A stretch of 27,353 bases of DNA from the NCBI GenBank assembly GCA_030636545.1, contig DAOVWR010000003.1:1-27353 (forward strand), written 5' to 3'. Positions 1 to 6,349 of the stretch are shown here, piece after piece. Position numbers and translations under genes: made by a program. The notes under the pieces are model-generated. The model did not search any database and had not been told where the DNA came from. It saw nothing but the letters and a program-made list of their open reading frames with translations. This stretch comes from Mycoplasmatota bacterium. Lineage in GTDB: Bacteria > Bacillota_I > Bacilli_A > Izemoplasmatales > Izemoplasmataceae. Position 1 is the stretch's first letter. The number at the start of each line of letters is the position of its first letter.

Positions 1-573
1 AACTGGTGAATCAATTCCTCCACTTAACATTAATAATCCTTTACCAGCAACACCAACAGGGAATCCTCCCATACCTTTAATCTTTTTACAATAAACAAAA
101 GCAGCTTCAAGTCTAACTTCAATATGCAATACAAGTTCAGGTTTATGAACATCAACAACTAACATACTAGTATTTTTTAAAACATGTCCGGCAATGATTT
201 TCGTTATTTCCGGACTCAAGATAGGATAATTTTTATCACTTCTTTTTGTCTCTACTTTAAAAGTAATAACATGGTTCTCAATTTCACTATTAATTACCTC
301 TAAGGCTTTCTTCTTAATACTCTCAATATCTCTATCTGTTTTTGTCACTAAACTATAACTTGAAAGACCTGATACTTTATCAAGTCCATTAATTATCTCA
401 TTATGATCTTCTCCATTTAATAAAATGTATAGACGATCATGCTTCTTTTCATAAACAACATTAGGGTTATTTACTTTTTCTCTGATTAATGAATTAACAC
501 GGTCCAGAAAAACTCGTTTGTTTTTTCCTTTCAATGTTAAATCTCCGTATCTTACTAATATTCTTTCATACAT
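1..573 (-). CDS. thiI: ThiI, tRNA 4-thiouridine synthase (partial; N-terminal 191 residues)
   Basis: ThiI carries sulfur to uridine-8 of tRNA (4-thiouridine) and in many bacteria also to the thiazole of thiamine. The reading frame is open to the window edge, so the protein is cut. It begins MYERILVRYGDLTLKGKNKR, the typical ThiI N-terminus. A THUMP-type RNA-binding stretch follows at about residues 60-165. The last visible residues, SGGIDSPV (184-191), are the PP-loop ATP pyrophosphatase motif that adenylates the uridine. The ATG at 573 is preceded by AAAGGAGTGA (581-590), which decides the start. The catalytic cysteine region and any rhodanese domain lie outside. The IscS/NifS-type desulfurase that usually partners ThiI is not visible; it could lie beyond the edge. 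In B. subtilis thiI and rpsD also lie in the same general region, which fits this neighbourhood. Confidence 0.95.
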   Translation of the reverse strand, partial: MYERILVRYGDLTLKGKNKRVFLDRVNSLIREKVNNPNVVYEKKHDRLYILLNGEDHNEIINGLDKVSGLSSYSLVTKTDRDIESIKKKALEVINSEIENHVITFKVETKRSDKNYPILSPEITKIIAGHVLKNTSMLVVDVHKPELVLHIEVRLEAAFVYCKKIKGMGGFPVGVAGKGLLMLSGGIDSPV

Positions 574-601
574 CAATAAATCACTCCTTTAAATCATAAT
601 A

Positions 602-610
602 ATTCTAACA
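602..610 (-). promoter_or_regulatory. Candidate extended -10 promoter for thiI
   Basis: On the minus strand this reads TGTTAGAAT, a good extended -10 element (TGnTAnAAT), about 30 nt upstream of the thiI start codon. No good -35 is visible at 17 nt, which extended -10 promoters can do without. This is inferred from sequence alone. Confidence 0.4.
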
Positions 611-693
611 TAATTATTTGCATTTTTGTATGTTTTTACATATTATTACGATAGGTGATAATAATGTTGATAAATATTGAGAAAATATATCTT

Positions 694-744
694 GAAAAAG
701 TAATAATCAAATTGATTGACATAATGTAATTCCTTTTATATAAT
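694..744 (+). promoter_or_regulatory. Strong sigma-A promoter of the 62-residue small protein (twin of the rpsD promoter)
   Basis: A perfect -35 TTGACA (716-721) and a perfect -10 TATAAT (739-744) are separated by 17 bp. An AT-rich block lies upstream and looks like an UP element. Positions 694-722 match 1066-1094 upstream of rpsD at 27 of 29 bases with the same spacing to the -10. Both also have a TTGCG-like stretch just after the -10. The expected transcription start is near 751. Confidence 0.85.
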
Positions 745-754
745 ACTGTTTGCG

Positions 755-771
755 TGTGTGAAAAACACACA
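755..771 (+). other. Short hairpin in the 5' UTR of the small protein gene
   Basis: TGTGTG (755-760) and CACACA (766-771) can pair around an AAAAA loop. The hairpin would begin a few bases after the predicted transcription start and end before the ribosome binding site at 780-789. It is short; a role in protecting the mRNA 5' end is only a guess. Confidence 0.4.
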
Positions 772-798
772 AAAATAATAAGTGGAGGAACTACAATA

Positions 799-987
799 AT
801 GAAATTTACAATCTTCAATTCTAAACATTTAAAAGCAGTAAAATATTCAGGTGCTGGAGCTAAAAAAGTTGTCAGAAGAAGTTACTTAAATAGTTCGCGT
901 GAAATAACAAATATTTCACAATACGATCTTAAACTTCAAAAATATAAAGCAGCTAATATTCTTAACAATACAACTTTTATTTATTAG
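799..987 (+). CDS. Unrecognised small basic protein, 62 residues
   Basis: I do not recognise the family. The protein starts MKFTIFNSKHLKAVKY and ends NNTTFIY. It has 12 Lys/Arg against 2 acidic residues (net about +10), with a basic cluster KKVVRR at residues 22-27, no Cys or Trp, and no signal peptide or membrane segment. That composition would suit an RNA- or ribosome-associated protein, but this is inference only. The ATG at 799 is chosen because a ribosome binding site AAGTGGAGGA (780-789) lies just upstream. The in-frame GTG at 754 would sit almost at the predicted 5' end of the mRNA. The gene has a consensus promoter nearly the same as that of rpsD, so it is probably strongly expressed and co-regulated with ribosome synthesis. 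It is monocistronic, with only a weak hairpin (around 1028-1049) before the rpsD promoter. Confidence 0.7.
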   Translation: MKFTIFNSKHLKAVKYSGAGAKKVVRRSYLNSSREITNISQYDLKLQKYKAANILNNTTFIY

Positions 988-1065
988 CACATAAATTATC
1001 TTTGTTACTTTCTCTAAGCGTATTTAACTCTAATTTAAAAATTATAGAGATTTCAAACACTTTTA

Positions 1066-1116
1066 GAAAAAGTAATAAACAATTTGATTGACATTTTATA
1101 TTACTTTATATATAAT
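1066..1116 (+). promoter_or_regulatory. Sigma-A promoter of rpsD
   Basis: A perfect -35 TTGACA (1088-1093) and a perfect -10 TATAAT (1111-1116) are separated by 17 bp. The AT-rich upstream block matches the promoter at 694-744 almost base for base (27 of 29 up to the -35). The start should be near 1123, giving an unusually long leader of about 165 nt before rpsD. Confidence 0.85.
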
Positions 1117-1122
1117 ATATGT

Positions 1123-1288
1123 TGCGCATGTGTAATAAAGGCAGCTAAATAATCTATTTATTAACTGCTGAATGTTCCGTAAAGGTTTGAAAGTAATCTC
1201 CGCTGACGAGGTGAAATCATTAAAACATTCTGACTAATGAAAAAGTTATTACTCTTTACGCAAAAATTTGAAAAAGGAGGAAAACAAT
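1123..1288 (+). promoter_or_regulatory. Structured rpsD leader RNA, probable S4 autoregulatory element
   Basis: The 988-1288 gap holds the rpsD promoter and then this leader. Visible pairings are: a hairpin GCAG with AAATAA/TTTATT and CTGC (1141-1168); a long-range stem CGTAAAG (1178-1184) with CTTTACG (1254-1260), stacked on AGTAAT (1192-1197) with ATTACT (1248-1253); and inside it TCATTA (1217-1222) with TAATGA (1235-1240). The outer stem ends about 14 nt before the AAGGAGG ribosome binding site (1274-1280), so folding or protein binding could affect ribosome access. No U-run terminator is present, which argues for translational control. S4 is known to repress its own gene through a leader RNA in B. 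subtilis. That this leader does the same is inferred from position and structure, not from a remembered consensus. Confidence 0.6.
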
Positions 1289-1888
1289 ATGGCACGTTAT
1301 ACAGGACCAAGTTGGAAAATTGCAAGACGTTTAAAATACTCAATCACTGAAACTGGTAAAGAATTATCAAGACGTCCTTACGCTCCAGGGCAACACGGAC
1401 AAAGAAGATCAAAATTAAGTGAATACGGTGTACAACTTCAAGAAAAACAAAAAGTTAGATACACTTACGGTGTTAACGAAAAGCAATTCAAGAAAACTTT
1501 TAACGAAGCGAAGAAAATGCACGGTAAACAAGGTGAAAGTTTCTTAATCTTATTAGAATCTAGATTAGATAACTTAATTTACAGAGCAGGACTTGCAAAA
1601 ACTAGACGTCAAGCAAGACAACTAGTTAACCATGGACATGTTTATGTTGAAGGAAAAAGAGTTGACATCCCTTCATATAGAGTTGTTCCAGGACAAACAT
1701 TTTCACTTAGTGAAAAAGCAAGAAAATTCGATATCGTATTAAACAGTTTAGAAGCTGTGGTTACTAGATTAGAATTTGTTAGCTTTGATGAAAACAAGTT
1801 TGAATTTACTTACGTTAGATTCCCTGAAAGACAAGAAATCTTATCAGAAATCAAAGAAAACCTAATCGTAGAATACTACAACAGATAA
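1289..1888 (+). CDS. rpsD: Small ribosomal subunit protein S4
   Basis: S4 is a primary 16S rRNA-binding protein that starts assembly of the 30S body. The 199-residue sequence is full length and starts MARYTGPSWKIARRLKYS, matching the Firmicutes S4 pattern. It includes YAPGQHGQRR (31-40), LSEYGVQLQEKQKVRY (43-58) and the S4 RNA-binding fold at about 90-155 (SRLDNLIYRAGLAKTRRQAR, VNHGHVYVEGK). The N-terminal zinc-binding cysteines are absent (C-minus type). The ATG at 1289 is chosen over an upstream start because it follows AAGGAGG by 8 nt and gives the conserved MARYTG start. The gene stands alone with its own promoter and terminator, as in Bacilli, rather than within an alpha operon. Confidence 0.98.
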   Translation: MARYTGPSWKIARRLKYSITETGKELSRRPYAPGQHGQRRSKLSEYGVQLQEKQKVRYTYGVNEKQFKKTFNEAKKMHGKQGESFLILLESRLDNLIYRAGLAKTRRQARQLVNHGHVYVEGKRVDIPSYRVVPGQTFSLSEKARKFDIVLNSLEAVVTRLEFVSFDENKFEFTYVRFPERQEILSEIKENLIVEYYNR

Positions 1889-1895
1889 TAAGAAT

Positions 1896-1927
1896 AAAGC
1901 CACTCAATTTGAGTGGCTTTTTTATTT
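1896..1927. terminator. Terminator between converging rpsD and tpiA
   Basis: AAAGCCACTC (1896-1905) pairs with GAGTGGCTTT (1911-1920) around AATTT and is followed by a T-rich run (1918-1925). It is a strong rho-independent terminator for rpsD. The opposite strand also gives a stable hairpin just after the tpiA stop at 1931, with a weaker U tract, so it may serve both genes. Confidence 0.9.
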
Positions 1928-1930
1928 AGC

Positions 1931-2686
1931 TTATTTTGTTCCAGCATTAACTAACTGCAAGAATGAATCAGCATCTAAACTAGCTCCACCAACAAGTGCT
2001 CCATCAATGTCTGACATTGATAATAACTCTTTGATGTTAGCCGGTTTTACAGATCCTCCATATTGGATTCTCATTGCTTCAGCAGTTTCTTTATCGTATA
2101 AATCAACAACAACGTTTCTAATTGCTTTGATAGTATCATTGGCCATTTCAGATGTAGCTGTTTTACCAGTTCCAATTGCCCAAATAGGTTCGTAAGCTAA
2201 TACTAATACTTTGATTTGGTCTTTCGTCAATCCTTTTAAAGCATTAACTACTTGGACTTTAATAAACTCATCTGTTTTATTGGCTTCTCTTATTTCTAAA
2301 CTTTCACCAACACATACAATTGGATTTAATCCATGGTTGAAGGCATGGTGTGTTTTTTTATTAACAGAATCATCTGTTTCATTATAATAAGCTCTTCTTT
2401 CACTATGTCCAATAATTACATATTCAACACCTAAATCAACTAGTAATAAGGCGCTAACCTCACCAGTGTAAGCTCCACTATCTAAGTAGTGCATATTTTG
2501 AGCACCGATTCTTAAATTTTCACCTTGTCTTTTTACCATATCTCTTAAGATAGGAGATTGTGTACAAATGACACTCTCTACAAATTCTTTTGAAGGTAAT
2601 TTTGTGTTTACATTATAGATGAATTGTAGTGCTTCATCTCTTGTTTTGTTCATTTTCCAGTTTCCTGCGATAATTGGTTTTCTCAT
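1931..2686 (-). CDS. tpiA: Triosephosphate isomerase
   Basis: TpiA interconverts dihydroxyacetone phosphate and glyceraldehyde 3-phosphate in glycolysis. The 251-residue protein has the expected length. Catalytic residues are visible: N9 and K11 in AGNWKMN, H94 in IIGHSERR, and E166 in AYEPIWAIGTG followed by flexible loop 6. The phosphate-binding stretches GGSVKPAN (210-217) and GALVGGASL (229-237) are intact. AGGATGA precedes the ATG at 2686. The gene lies 25 nt downstream of pgk on the same strand and is presumably cotranscribed with it. The other genes commonly clustered with this pair (gapA, gpmI, eno) are not in the window. Confidence 0.97.
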   Translation of the reverse strand: MRKPIIAGNWKMNKTRDEALQFIYNVNTKLPSKEFVESVICTQSPILRDMVKRQGENLRIGAQNMHYLDSGAYTGEVSALLLVDLGVEYVIIGHSERRAYYNETDDSVNKKTHHAFNHGLNPIVCVGESLEIREANKTDEFIKVQVVNALKGLTKDQIKVLVLAYEPIWAIGTGKTATSEMANDTIKAIRNVVVDLYDKETAEAMRIQYGGSVKPANIKELLSMSDIDGALVGGASLDADSFLQLVNAGTK

Positions 2687-2711
2687 AAATACGTCATCCT
2701 AACTTTCTGTT

Positions 2712-3905
2712 TTATAATTCATCTACGCAGGCAACACCTGGTAGAATTTTTCCTTCTAAATATTCAAGTGAAGCTCCGCCACCTGTTGAAATATGAGTAA
2801 CTTTGTCTGCATATCCATTTTGGATTACTGCTGCAGCACTATCTCCACCACCGATAATAGTTGTCGCATTTTCTAAGCTAGCTAATGCTTCACAAACACC
2901 GATTGTTCCCCCTGCAAAATTACTAAATTCAAATACTCCTACTGGCCCATTCCAAACAACTGTTTGAGCTGTTTTTAAGATTTTAGTATATTTAGCTAAA
3001 GTTTTCGGACCAATATCTAAGCCCATTTGATCAGCTGGAATTTTATCAAAATCAACGACAGCAACAGGAGTATCATTACTAAATTCAGTTGTAATTAAGA
3101 TATCATCAGCTAATACAATTTTACCTTTAGCTTCGTCAAGTAATTCTTGAGCTAATTGTAATTTATCATCTTCACAAATTGATGTTCCAATTTCATAACC
3201 TAAAGTTTTAAAGAATGTATAACTCATTCCTCCACCAATTAGAATCTTATCAGCTTTTTTAAGTAAGTTTTTAATAACACCAATTTTATCTCCTACTTTT
3301 GCTCCACCTAAGATTGCAACGAATGGTCTAGCAGGTTCATCAACTGCGCCACCAATAAATTTAATTTCTTTTTCTAATAAGAATCCTGCAGCTACTTCAT
3401 CAATATTAGCAGCAATCCCCACATTTGATGCGTGAGAACGGTGAGCCGTTCCGAATGCATCATTTACAAATACATCACCGAGTGATGCCCAGTATTTTCC
3501 TAATTCAGGATCATTCTTAGATTCTTTTTTACCATCGATATCTTCAAAACGAGTGTTTTCAAACATTAAGATTTCACCTGGATTTAAAGCTTTAATAGCT
3601 TCTTCTAAAACAGGACCTCTTGTATGTGGAACAAACTTAATAGTTTGCCCAAGTAACTCTTCAAGTCTTTTAGCAACAGGTGCTAAACTTTTCCCTGCTT
3701 TATCTTCTTCTACTTTTACTCTTCCTAAATGTGAAAATAAAACAACCTTTGCATTATTTTCAACTACATACTTAATTGTTGGTAAAGCTTGAACTATTCT
3801 ATTATCATCAGTTATTACCGAATCTTTCATAGGTACATTGAAGTCTACTCTGATTAGTACAACTTTCCCATTTACATTTAAATCACTTACGATTTTTTTT
3901 GCCAT
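2712..3905 (-). CDS. pgk: Phosphoglycerate kinase
   Basis: Pgk transfers phosphate from 1,3-bisphosphoglycerate to ADP, the first ATP-yielding step of glycolysis. The 397-residue protein carries the family landmarks: RVDFNVPM (19-26), SHLGR, GGAKVGDKIGVI, GGGMSYTF, WNGPVGVFE and the C-terminal nucleotide loop IGGGDSAAAV. It ends with the usual STGGGASLEYLEG segment. The ATG at 3905 is chosen because ATAGGAGG lies just upstream and MAKKIVSDL is the usual start. A frame extending to a TTG at 3932 would run through the ribosome binding site. It heads the pgk-tpiA pair; a -10 element and a cre-like sequence lie upstream. Confidence 0.97.
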   Translation of the reverse strand: MAKKIVSDLNVNGKVVLIRVDFNVPMKDSVITDDNRIVQALPTIKYVVENNAKVVLFSHLGRVKVEEDKAGKSLAPVAKRLEELLGQTIKFVPHTRGPVLEEAIKALNPGEILMFENTRFEDIDGKKESKNDPELGKYWASLGDVFVNDAFGTAHRSHASNVGIAANIDEVAAGFLLEKEIKFIGGAVDEPARPFVAILGGAKVGDKIGVIKNLLKKADKILIGGGMSYTFFKTLGYEIGTSICEDDKLQLAQELLDEAKGKIVLADDILITTEFSNDTPVAVVDFDKIPADQMGLDIGPKTLAKYTKILKTAQTVVWNGPVGVFEFSNFAGGTIGVCEALASLENATTIIGGGDSAAAVIQNGYADKVTHISTGGGASLEYLEGKILPGVACVDEL

Positions 3906-3936
3906 TTTCTTGCCTCCTATTTTTTTACTCAAATAT

Positions 3937-3965
3937 ATTATACTAAATAATATAAATAAAATCTA
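3937..3965 (-). promoter_or_regulatory. Candidate promoter of pgk-tpiA
   Basis: On the minus strand a perfect -10 TATAAT (3937-3942) lies about 30 nt before the pgk start. At a 17 bp spacing the -35 would be TAGATT (3960-3965), only 3 of 6 consensus bases. A second TATAAT occurs further up, at about 3970-3975. Assignment is tentative. Confidence 0.35.
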
Positions 3966-3978
3966 TTATTATAATCAA

Positions 3979-3992
3979 TGTAAACACTTTCT
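3979..3992. promoter_or_regulatory. Possible CcpA (cre) site upstream of pgk
   Basis: TGTAAACACTTTCT matches the cre consensus TGWAANCGNTNWCA at 12 of 14 positions; the central CG is CA and the last base is T instead of A. It sits just upstream of the pgk-tpiA promoter region, where carbon-catabolite control would make sense. AT-rich intergenic DNA gives such near matches by chance, so confidence is low. Confidence 0.25.
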
Positions 3993-4000
3993 TTCATAAA

Positions 4001-4408
4001 CTAATTAGAAAGACCTAAATATTCGGTAATCTTTTTTATCCTTTTATGTTGTTTTTCTATTCTCTTAACATTTACATTAATTACCAAGTATTCAAGATTT
4101 TTAAAAATAACCAAAGTACTCTTATAGCCAACTTCTTTATAAGAGAGTACTTCAAAATAGTTAATATACATCATATCAAACTCTCTTAAAGCTTTTGTTG
4201 GATATACAAAAATATTATTATCAATATAAATTGGAATATTGTCTTTTTGTTTCAATAACGATATTATTGCTTTCTTTCTTCCATCAAATGTCGATAGATT
4301 ATCCATACATAACTTATTAAGGTATTTCTTTATCCCACTGTTTAAGGAATATTCATTCTTTTCATCTTTGACAACAATTCCGTTATGATACCTTTTGACA
4401 TAGTACAT
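4001..4408 (-). CDS. ComK-family protein, short form (135 residues)
   Basis: ComK is the master activator of competence genes in B. subtilis; relatives occur across the Bacilli. The match is to its central part. GRKKAIISLLKQKDNIPIYID (43-63) aligns with B. subtilis AGRKAGTYEVTKISHKPPIMVD. FVYPTKALREFDMMYINYFEV (67-87) aligns with FLFPTLSSTRPQCGWISHVHV. Recall of those B. subtilis sequences is from memory. At 135 residues it is much shorter than B. subtilis ComK (about 192), mainly at the C-terminus, so DNA binding and the MecA-interaction tail may differ. The ATG at 4408 is chosen because TGGGTGAT lies 5 nt upstream; a GTG at 4417 would overlap that site. No competence machinery gene is in the window. 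The gene is monocistronic. The family call is fairly secure; a role in DNA uptake is not. Confidence 0.7.
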   Translation of the reverse strand: MYYVKRYHNGIVVKDEKNEYSLNSGIKKYLNKLCMDNLSTFDGRKKAIISLLKQKDNIPIYIDNNIFVYPTKALREFDMMYINYFEVLSYKEVGYKSTLVIFKNLEYLVINVNVKRIEKQHKRIKKITEYLGLSN

Positions 4409-4495
4409 ATTTATCACCCAATAATATAATACTGATTAATATCTATTTTTCTTGATAATTCTATTGATAAATTAAGGACAAATTTGAACAAGTAA

Positions 4496-4519
4496 AAAGG
4501 CAAACCGTAGTTTGCCTTT
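4496..4519 (-). terminator. Terminator after the sugar ABC ATPase gene
   Basis: AAAGGCAAAC (4496-4505) and GTTTGCCTTT (4510-4519) form a perfect 10-bp stem with a CGTA loop. On the minus strand it ends in a short U run right after the stop codon of the ATPase gene at 4523. It also insulates the ComK-like gene downstream. Confidence 0.85.
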
Positions 4520-4522
4520 ATC

Positions 4523-5620
4523 TTATTTAAGTCTTAATTCACTTTCAGGATCAAAGAAATGAACTTTAGTCATATCAAATGCTAATTCAATTTTATCACC
4601 AATACGAATATCAGCACGAGCATTTACTTTTGCAATTAACTCATTATCTCCAAGTTTGGTATGTATATGAGTTTCAGCACCAAGTAATTCGGCCACATCA
4701 ACTGTGAAGTTAACGATAGAATCTTTTAATTTATCTTTCATTCTTTTATCATCAAAAATTGCTTCAGGTCTGATTCCTAAAACTAATTCTTTAGTTAACA
4801 CTTTGTTTCTTTTAAGAATTTCTAATTTTTCTTCAGGAACTAATACTTTAATACCTTCACCAACAAAATAATCTTTTTCAATCTTACCATGAATAAAGTT
4901 CATTGGAGGAGTACCAATAAATCCCCCTACGAATAAGTTGTCTGGATTGTCATAAATACCTTTTGGAGCTCCTACTTGTTGGATATACCCATCTTTCATA
5001 ACAACAATTCTAGTAGCCATTGTCATTGCTTCAATTTGGTCATGTGTTACGTATATTGTCGTAGTTCCAATTCTTTCATGTAGTTTAATAATTTCCGCAC
5101 GCATTTGGACACGTAATTTTGCATCAAGATTAGATAGTGGTTCATCCATTAAGAATACTTTAGCATCCCTAACGATTGCACGTCCTAAGGCAACACGTTG
5201 TCTTTGCCCACCTGATAATGCTTTAGGTTTACGATCTAAATAAGGAACAAGTCCTAAAATTTCAGCAGAGTTTTGAACTCTTCTTTCAATTTCATCTTTA
5301 GGTAATTTTCTTAATTTAAGACCAAAAGCCATATTATCGTATACTGTCATATGCGGATATAAAGCGTATGACTGGAATACCATTGCGATATTTCTATCTT
5401 TTGGTGCAACATCGTTTACTAAGATATCATCAATATATAATTCACCTTGAGTAATTTCTTCTAGTCCAGCAATCATTCTTAATGTTGTCGATTTCCCACA
5501 ACCTGATGGTCCAACAAAAACAATAAATTCTTTATCTTTAACTTTTAAAGAAAAGTCAAATACTGCTTGAACTCCGTTATCATAAACTTTATCTAGCATT
5601 TTAAATTCTAATGTAGCCAT
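4523..5620 (-). CDS. Sugar ABC transporter ATPase, UgpC/MsmX/MalK type
   Basis: This is the cytoplasmic motor subunit of CUT1-type carbohydrate importers. At 365 residues it has the usual length. The N-terminal nucleotide-binding domain shows Walker A GPSGCGKST (37-45), Q-loop Q83, signature LSGGQRQRVALGRA (135-148), Walker B VFLMDEP with E160, and the H-loop VTHD (H193). A C-terminal TOBE-type regulatory domain follows (about 240-365). No permease or solute-binding gene lies beside it. In B. subtilis MsmX and streptococcal MsmK are known as stand-alone ATPases that serve several sugar transporters, and the same is inferred here. AAAGGAGATGAATTT precedes the ATG at 5620. Which sugars it serves cannot be told from sequence. 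Confidence 0.9.
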   Translation of the reverse strand: MATLEFKMLDKVYDNGVQAVFDFSLKVKDKEFIVFVGPSGCGKSTTLRMIAGLEEITQGELYIDDILVNDVAPKDRNIAMVFQSYALYPHMTVYDNMAFGLKLRKLPKDEIERRVQNSAEILGLVPYLDRKPKALSGGQRQRVALGRAIVRDAKVFLMDEPLSNLDAKLRVQMRAEIIKLHERIGTTTIYVTHDQIEAMTMATRIVVMKDGYIQQVGAPKGIYDNPDNLFVGGFIGTPPMNFIHGKIEKDYFVGEGIKVLVPEEKLEILKRNKVLTKELVLGIRPEAIFDDKRMKDKLKDSIVNFTVDVAELLGAETHIHTKLGDNELIAKVNARADIRIGDKIELAFDMTKVHFFDPESELRLK

Positions 5621-5652
5621 AAATTCATCTCCTTTTAATTTTCACTGGTTTA

Positions 5653-5681
5653 ATTATATAAAAAACAATGATTATTTGCTA
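5653..5681 (-). promoter_or_regulatory. Candidate promoter of the sugar ATPase gene
   Basis: A perfect minus-strand -10 TATAAT (5653-5658) lies about 33 nt before the start codon. At 17 bp the -35 is TAGCAA (5676-5681), a 3 of 6 match, and falls inside the terminator hairpin of the preceding gene. Low confidence. Confidence 0.3.
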
Positions 5682-5709
5682 TGTGCAAAGTGCACAAAAT
5701 CATTGTTTT
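5662..5709 (-). terminator. Long hairpin terminator overlapping the stop codon of the PucR-type regulator
   Basis: AAAACAATGATT (5662-5673) pairs with AATCATTGTTTT (5698-5709), and a nested inverted repeat TGTGC/GCACA (5682-5686, 5692-5696) sits inside. On the minus strand it ends in TTTTTTATAT, so it fits a terminator; its first bases are part of the regulator's stop codon. It also lies just upstream of the sugar ATPase gene, so the inner palindrome could double as an operator. That second role is speculation. Confidence 0.75.
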
Positions 5710-6274
5710 AGTAATTATATAACATATATATTGCGTTAGCACCTTTAAAAGTTTTAACATTTATTTTTGTTAATTCAATAAAATTATCAATCCGATAATT
5801 AAGAGTATTCCGATGCATAAATAATTTCTTAGAGGTTGAACTTGAATTCATATTGTTTTCTATAAACACTCTAGCTGTATAAATAACATCACTGTTTACT
5901 TTTTCAGATATGTATTTCTTTAGTTTTTTCTTTAAAGGTTCTTTATTTTTAATAACTGCATAAGTTATCATATCTTCAAAATAATAAATACCATTATGTA
6001 ACTCTTTGATAAAACATACTACATTCTCACCAAAGATAAATTTCTCTTCTAAATACGGCTCAATAAACATTGTTAGGTCTTTATCAAAATCCTGTATAAT
6101 AAGTTCTCTAAATGATTCTAAGTCTATTGGCTCCTCATTGTAATAATCAGAGTCAATTACTGTTAGGATATCATCTTCGAACTTCTCTACAACAAAAGAA
6201 GATCCAATCATACTGAATAGATCAATTATTTCTTTATTTAGATCAGTTTGATAAATATAGATTCTTCTCTTCAT
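5708..6274 (-). CDS. Putative transcription regulator with C-terminal PucR-type helix-turn-helix
   Basis: The last 60 of 188 residues match the PucR/CdaR C-terminal helix-turn-helix: TARVFIENNMNSSSTSKKLF, then MHRNTLNYRIDNFIELT (about 133-169), where the HRNTL..R core is the hallmark. Residues 1-120 are rich in Ile, Asp, Glu and Phe and match no sensor domain I know. There is no GGDEF-like or sugar-diacid domain of the usual length; full PucR/CdaR proteins are 350-550 residues, so this is a short form. The ATG at 6274 is chosen over a GTG at 6283 because AGGTGG lies 5 nt upstream and overlaps that GTG. The gene lies 87 nt upstream of the sugar ABC ATPase on the same strand, so control of carbohydrate uptake is a reasonable but unproven guess. 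Confidence 0.65.
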   Translation of the reverse strand: MKRRIYIYQTDLNKEIIDLFSMIGSSFVVEKFEDDILTVIDSDYYNEEPIDLESFRELIIQDFDKDLTMFIEPYLEEKFIFGENVVCFIKELHNGIYYFEDMITYAVIKNKEPLKKKLKKYISEKVNSDVIYTARVFIENNMNSSSTSKKLFMHRNTLNYRIDNFIELTKINVKTFKGANAIYMLYNY

Positions 6275-6292
6275 AAATACCACCTATCAATT

Positions 6293-6321
6293 ATTATAAC
6301 ACGGTATGATATAAGTATAAC
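6293..6321 (-). promoter_or_regulatory. Candidate promoter of the PucR-type regulator
   Basis: A perfect minus-strand -10 TATAAT (6293-6298) lies about 20 nt before the start codon. At 17 bp the -35 is GTTATA (6316-6321), a 3 of 6 match, directly below the tkt terminator. Low confidence. Confidence 0.3.
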
Positions 6322-6323
6322 TA

Positions 6324-6348
6324 AAAAAGGCAGATAATCTGCCTTTTT
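6324..6348 (-). terminator. Terminator after tkt
   Basis: AAAAAGGCAGA (6324-6334) pairs with TCTGCCTTTTT (6338-6348), with a TAA loop and a U run on the minus strand. It follows the tkt stop codon (6350-6352) by one base. Confidence 0.9.
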
Positions 6349-6349
6349 G

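Noticed and set aside
754..798. In-frame GTG start extending the small protein by 15 residues
   Set aside because: It would begin about 3 nt after the predicted transcription start, with no ribosome binding site, and run through the hairpin and the site at 780-789.
1028..1049. Possible terminator after the small protein gene (CTCTA-ATTT / AAAT-TATAGAG)
   Set aside because: The stem has a two-base bulge, is almost all A-T and has no T run after it, so it is too weak to list as a terminator.
1193..1245. CTGACGAGGTGAAA in the rpsD leader, similar to hammerhead (CUGANGA...GAAA) or glmS ribozyme core pieces
   Set aside because: There is no stem II between the two hammerhead blocks, no matching stems I and III, and no other conserved glmS segments; the match is a short coincidence.
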